Position numbers and translations under genes: made by a program
The notes under the pieces: model-generated
The model's database searches: none
Seen by the model: the letters and a program-made list of their open reading frames with translations, nothing else
What the model was told of the DNA's origin: nothing
Part shown: positions 37,843 to 41,965 of the stretch, piece after piece
How the letters are laid out: each line of letters starts with the position of its first letter
Position numbering within the stretch: the stretch's first letter is position 1
Virus record (IMG/VR): IMGVR_UViG_3300048912_000069
Location: 1-41,965 of that record
Strand: one strand, 5' to 3'
DNA length: 41,965 nucleotides
Source: a virus

Positions 37843-40800
37843 TATCGTTTACCTCCGGCGACTGCGGCGCCAGTGACCGCGAGGCGCCTGCTGATTTGAT
37901 TGGCTTTCGATCTGCGCGCGATCAGCGTGGCCATCTTGGCTGCGCGCACCCGTTCCGCCGCGCGAGCCTTGGCAGGGGTCATGCTCTCGGTTAGAGCCTT
38001 GGCGAGTTGCTGGGCCTTCCCATGCTCAGTCACGGCCTCAACAATCTTGCTTCCGCCTTCTGTGGCGATGTTGCCCCCGAGATGGCCCGTCACAAGGCTG
38101 ACGCCGTGCGCGCCCAGTTTGAGCGCAGTCTTGACCTTGCCTGATTTTTTGCCCTGCGATTGAAGTGCCTTGGCGAGCGCGGATGCCGTGTTCGATGTGT
38201 TATTCGTCCCCGGCACGGCCTCGTTCAGGTGGATGGCCGCACGACCCGTGGTCGCAATATCGGAGAGCTCGGCCGGCGAGAATAGAGCGTTCAGCTTCGT
38301 GGTGCCAACTCGGTTTAATTCGGCGAAGAACTGCTTTCCGTTGAGCATCGCATTGCCGAGCCTGTCAGTCGCGTTGTTCGTGGCGCGCTCATAGGCCCGC
38401 TGGAGGATGGATGCCTTCAGTCGGTTGATGGCAGCCGTATCGCCGTTGGCCTTGAGCTGGTTAACGACCTGAACGAAGGGCTTGTCAGCCGTCGATCCGA
38501 TGAAACCTTCTGCCTTACGCCAGTTATCGCCGTTGACGAAGTTGCCCTGGGCATCGCGCTTGATCAGCGAGGCGATACCTTCTGGGTTGTCGTATTTCGC
38601 GGCCCACGCCTTATGGGCAGCGCGGGCAGCCTTGTAGGCAGGTCCAGCCTCAGTGCTATCGAGCGCGGCGTCGAGGGAGGCTTTAAGGCGGCTGACATGC
38701 CCGTTGATGCCGCTGCCCATGGGGTCGTAAGCATCGTTGATGGCCTGCCGCAGCTTTTCAGCCTGCTCCAGCGTGATCTTATTCGTATCACCTGCATAGG
38801 CGTCCAGCAGTCCGGACACGCCAGAACGCAGTGATTTTACCCCCTCTATTGTGGGGTTCGCCATCTCGGGATTGTCGAGCGCGCGACGAAAGCCCGTCAC
38901 ATCGATATAGCCGCTCCCACGCTTTAGGGGCGGCGCATCCGGGATGGTCGGCTTTTCTGGAGGTGGAATTTCCCTGATAGGAGGCGCGCCACCCCCCTGG
39001 ATCAGGCGAGCCCGTTTGGCTGCGTTGGCCTCTTCAATAGCCGCCTGAGCTGCCTCGTAGTTGGCGCGAAGCTGGTCGGCGATCTTCTTGTGAGCGCTCA
39101 GAGATACATTGTCTCGCGCGTCTGTAGCAGACGTGCTTTGAGCGGCCTCCTCGTCTGCCGCCTTATATAGCTCAGACACCTTAGCTTTTTCGGCGTCGCT
39201 CGCCTTGGCAAGGCTCGTCGCTGCCGTCTCGGCCGCTTCTCCCTGCGCAGGAACGCCCCCAAGGTCCTGGACCATGCCTTGAACGCGATTGACCACCGCC
39301 GCATTGTTCTGCGCGATCTGCGAGGACAAAGCGCGGCCCTCGGGCGTGGCCTGCTTGGCCCCTTCCCATACCGCCGATTGATCCTCGGGATTGCGGGTCA
39401 CATTGGCGATCGTCGGCTTGGCGCCAACGGCTGTAATTTCGGCCTCACGTACCGCTTGGTCGAGCGGGACACCCTGTTGCGTCAGGCGATCGACATGCGC
39501 CGCAACATCGGGCGCGAGATTGGGATTGGCCTCGAGCCCGGAATTAGAGCCGCGCGAGCCGAGAGCGGCGCGCATTTCGTCGGACGTTGCACTTTTGGGT
39601 GGCGCGGGCTTGGGCGCTTCGGGTGTTCCGCCATCAATGTTGACGGTCCAATGGCCTTGCGCATCACGGAAGCCCAGCACATTGCCAGCGCCGTCGATCT
39701 GAACGTCGGTTGCGCCGGCCGGAAGTTGGCTAGCCTTGCGGATCGTCTGTGCCGTCACGGCTGCCTGAGCGGCATCGGGCGCCTCAACGCCAGCTGCTTC
39801 GCGGATCGCGCCCGCTATGGATTTCGCCTTGCTCGATACGGCGCCTGCGACTTTGAGGGCCGGGGGGATCAGGATATCGCCGGCAGCGCCCACCATAGGC
39901 GCGAACGCGGCACCATAGGCCATGTTCTGGCCCATATCCTTACCATGAGAACTAACAGCACCAGCGGCTGCTCCCTGCCCAGCCATATCGCCGTATCGGG
40001 CGACAAGTCGCGCGATCTTTCCAGCGTCACCAGCCTCAGCCAATGCGGTGAGCGGTTTGATCTCGGCAACCGGTACGGTTGCCGCGAACTCGCCTAGCGC
40101 TTTGTTTCCCTGGAAGCCCTCCGAAGTGGGGTCAGAGCTGAGGGGCGTGAAGCCGCGTCCGATGAAATCACCGGCAGTCCGGAAGGCGTGTCCGGTATCG
40201 TTGGCGCCGAGTTTTTCAGAGAGATAGCCGCCCAGGTTGAGGGCTGCCGCAGGTATCTGCGCCACTCCGGTGAGAAATCCCGCGCTGTGGTCGAGCGTCG
40301 TGTCATAAACACTCCGATTATGGGCAAGCGCATCAAGGCTTGGCGAAAAGAGTGTCGCAACCTTCCCAAAGGCATTAAGCGTGTCGCCGGTTGCCGTTCC
40401 AGCGATGTCTTCCAGCGACCGAGATGGCGTGCTGGATCCCCCAGCAGATTGTAGATCCACAGGGCGTACGCCACCGGGAGAGACCCCAGCACCGCCGCTG
40501 ATAGGAGAATTCCCAGAAGATTGAGAAGGTGGCGACCCACCCCCCTTTGTAGCACCGTCGAGCGCGGCAAGGAAGGGATCGGGAGCCGCTGGCTGTTGTG
40601 GAGTAGCAGCCGGAGAGGGAGCGGGAGCGACGCCGCCCTGTTCGGTTGGAACGATGACCGCCTGAAGAGCCTGATTGATACGCGGATCATTGGGATTGAT
40701 CTGATCGTCAGGACCGACGCCAAGGCTCTGCGATACGCGCGCGATATAAGCGTCCGTGTCGTTGTTGTCGGAAGGCGGCGCGTATTTGCCGATCAGCCCG

Positions 40801-41036
40801 CGTACGGTGTTGATGCCATGCAAATTGGCTTGATTGGCGAGATTGATCGAAAGCGCACGCTGGCCATTTTCGGGTGTGTCGAACTGAACGAAGCCATTCG
40901 GATCGACGCCGGTCATTCCCTGCCACCGCGACTTACCGTCCCAGCGGAGGTTCCCGGGATTGTTGTTGCGCACAGCAGGAGGCGCGGCCGGGGGTTTTCC
41001 GCCCCCGAGCGCATCAAGAAACGGATCGTCGCTCAT
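37842..41036 (-). CDS. Large internal virion protein with lytic-like N-terminus
   Basis: 1064 residues from ATG 41036 (ATGA overlap). Residues about 20-135 hold VRNNNPGNLRWDGKSRWQGM, FVQFDTPENGQRALSINLAN and DAYIARVSQSLGVGPDD, a domain found in virion proteins related to PRD1 P5-like and transglycosylase-like modules. A DPFL-x-AL motif appears twice, at residue 4 and near 150. The rest is Ala-rich helix with a small hydrophobic stretch near 360-400. The plan fits a podovirus ejection protein that crosses the envelope with the DNA. Confidence 0.7.
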   Translation of the reverse strand: MSDDPFLDALGGGKPPAAPPAVRNNNPGNLRWDGKSRWQGMTGVDPNGFVQFDTPENGQRALSINLANQANLHGINTVRGLIGKYAPPSDNNDTDAYIARVSQSLGVGPDDQINPNDPRINQALQAVIVPTEQGGVAPAPSPAATPQQPAAPDPFLAALDGATKGGGSPPSQSSGNSPISGGAGVSPGGVRPVDLQSAGGSSTPSRSLEDIAGTATGDTLNAFGKVATLFSPSLDALAHNRSVYDTTLDHSAGFLTGVAQIPAAALNLGGYLSEKLGANDTGHAFRTAGDFIGRGFTPLSSDPTSEGFQGNKALGEFAATVPVAEIKPLTALAEAGDAGKIARLVARYGDMAGQGAAAGAVSSHGKDMGQNMAYGAAFAPMVGAAGDILIPPALKVAGAVSSKAKSIAGAIREAAGVEAPDAAQAAVTAQTIRKASQLPAGATDVQIDGAGNVLGFRDAQGHWTVNIDGGTPEAPKPAPPKSATSDEMRAALGSRGSNSGLEANPNLAPDVAAHVDRLTQQGVPLDQAVREAEITAVGAKPTIANVTRNPEDQSAVWEGAKQATPEGRALSSQIAQNNAAVVNRVQGMVQDLGGVPAQGEAAETAATSLAKASDAEKAKVSELYKAADEEAAQSTSATDARDNVSLSAHKKIADQLRANYEAAQAAIEEANAAKRARLIQGGGAPPIREIPPPEKPTIPDAPPLKRGSGYIDVTGFRRALDNPEMANPTIEGVKSLRSGVSGLLDAYAGDTNKITLEQAEKLRQAINDAYDPMGSGINGHVSRLKASLDAALDSTEAGPAYKAARAAHKAWAAKYDNPEGIASLIKRDAQGNFVNGDNWRKAEGFIGSTADKPFVQVVNQLKANGDTAAINRLKASILQRAYERATNNATDRLGNAMLNGKQFFAELNRVGTTKLNALFSPAELSDIATTGRAAIHLNEAVPGTNNTSNTASALAKALQSQGKKSGKVKTALKLGAHGVSLVTGHLGGNIATEGGSKIVEAVTEHGKAQQLAKALTESMTPAKARAAERVRAAKMATLIARRSKANQISRRLAVTGAAVAGGKR

Positions 41037-41965
41037 TGGGGAATGGCCCCCATCTGCTTGAGCGCGATATATTGATCGCGGATTTTCGCGCGCTGGTCGG
41101 CAGGAAGGCTCTTCGCCCAAGCCCCGAAGGCCTGAGGACCTTGCGACATATGCGTGTAAATCTGCGGATTATAGGTTTTATTCCAAAGCGCCGAGAATTG
41201 GGAAAAACCCTCTGGATGTTGCTGCGAATAGACCGATGCTGCCTGTGCGCGCCCGATCTTGGCGTTCTCGAAGCCGATCATCTGCGGGATGATCTGGCGC
41301 AGAGCCTGAGGCGTCATCTCGCCATTGGGCGTGGCGTGGATCGACAATTCCACGCGCTTGTCGGAACCGGAGAGACCAAGTTCGGAAGCGTAGCGCGAGC
41401 TGACCTGTGCGCCCCATTTGTCGAGTTCCTGGCGGCTCGAAATGCCCGCTGGATTGATCTGCGCGAATTGCGGCGCAATCGTATTCCAGTGCCCGAGGAA
41501 ATTGGTCAGCCTGGCAGAGCCAGGGCCGGTCTTCAGGCCTTGGTCGATAATTCCGGACATCTGGTTGAGGCCGTAAATCCGGTTTTGTGCGTCCGACCCG
41601 GCTTCCGCCACATCATGGAAAGCCTTGGCCGATTGCTGACCGAGTTCATTCGCAGCAGGCGTGAAACCCGTAGGCGGACCAGCCGCATAAGGCTGCGATG
41701 AACCTCCGGGCTGACCACCTCCAGGCGCGCCCGCGTTCAGCACGGTGGACGCGGGAACCTTGATCATCTGGTGGGACGCGGAGTCCCAGACATCGACCAA
41801 ATCCCCAGCCTTCGAATTACGAAGGGCATTGTCCGATCCGGCAATGGTATGCATCCCGACCGGTTGGCCGCCTTGGTAATCCACCGCCGAGCCTGTGGGT
41901 GCCTGAGCACTCTGAAAAATCACTTCATGAGTGACGGGATCGAGCGCAATCCCGCCCTGGCGGAC
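41033..41965 (-). CDS. Internal virion protein, C-terminal part (enters at right end)
   Basis: 310 codons with no start in the window. It begins VRQGGIALDPVTHEVIFQSA and continues with beta sequence (GMHTIAGSDNALRNSKAGDL), then a helical region of about 200 residues ending QYIALKQMGAIPQ. The first 11 codons overlap the end of the gene at 1-712, so together they make one protein of about 545 residues. The 4-nt overlap with the giant virion gene fits an ejection-protein operon. Confidence 0.8.
   Translation of the reverse strand, partial: VRQGGIALDPVTHEVIFQSAQAPTGSAVDYQGGQPVGMHTIAGSDNALRNSKAGDLVDVWDSASHQMIKVPASTVLNAGAPGGGQPGGSSQPYAAGPPTGFTPAANELGQQSAKAFHDVAEAGSDAQNRIYGLNQMSGIIDQGLKTGPGSARLTNFLGHWNTIAPQFAQINPAGISSRQELDKWGAQVSSRYASELGLSGSDKRVELSIHATPNGEMTPQALRQIIPQMIGFENAKIGRAQAASVYSQQHPEGFSQFSALWNKTYNPQIYTHMSQGPQAFGAWAKSLPADQRAKIRDQYIALKQMGAIPQ
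41932..41965. repeat. Right terminal copy of the end sequence
   Basis: Near-identical to 1-34 (32 of 34 bases). Removing one copy gives a circle of about 41,931 bases with the split virion gene restored in frame. Confidence 0.6.

Overview
The window looks like a complete, or almost complete, temperate podovirus genome of about 42 kb with high GC. The probable host is an alphaproteobacterium, perhaps a sphingomonad. That host call is inference from base composition, protein style and a partial tRNA-Cys(GCA) at the phage attachment site. Evidence for a free phage form rather than a slice of host chromosome: no host genes are visible, an apparently intact attP lies mid-window beside the integrase, and both window ends fall in one virion gene. 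Positions 1-34 and 41932-41965 align with only two mismatches, so the circle would close at about 41.93 kb. No tape-measure or sheath gene is seen. Portal, scaffold, coat, P22/T7-type tail-tube proteins and large internal virion proteins point to a short-tailed virion.

Layout. Two arms diverge from a lambda-like immunity region (about 18.76-19.75 kb). The leftward arm (minus strand) starts with a Cro-like repressor. It runs through small early genes, a VRR-NUC nuclease and a RepA-like ATPase whose 3' part carries a candidate iteron origin. Then come terminase small and large subunits, portal, scaffold, major capsid protein, tail tube proteins, a GNAT acetyltransferase and internal virion proteins. 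It crosses the window ends and continues through a 1064-residue virion protein, a tail fibre, a seven-gene lysis cassette (amidase, holin candidates, spanins) and an FN3-SGNH tail spike. Replication, morphogenesis and lysis therefore lie in one co-directional array of mostly overlapping genes.

The rightward arm (plus strand) starts downstream of the S24-type CI repressor at a second operator cluster. It carries an HNH endonuclease, many small phage genes, a recombination set (YqaJ-type exonuclease, DnaQ-type exonuclease, putative annealing protein), a cupin protein, an AlpA-like excisionase candidate and a tyrosine integrase. After attP it carries an adenine methyltransferase, a protein with a C5-methylase-like PPC motif, an envelope-targeted pair (membrane protein and lipoprotein), a C39-like peptidase and small unknowns. 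The two arms converge at a shared CTAG stop (33037-33040).

The CI repressor has a cleavage site and Ser/Lys catalytic residues, so induction by DNA damage is expected. Matching 16-bp operators (consensus TATGCGCATGCGTATA) fill the spacers of both early promoters, so one repressor could silence both arms. The least ordinary features are the 11-copy repeat array inside the replication gene, an attP that carries the 5' half of a tRNA with its own promoter-like sequence, and several tiny coupled genes.
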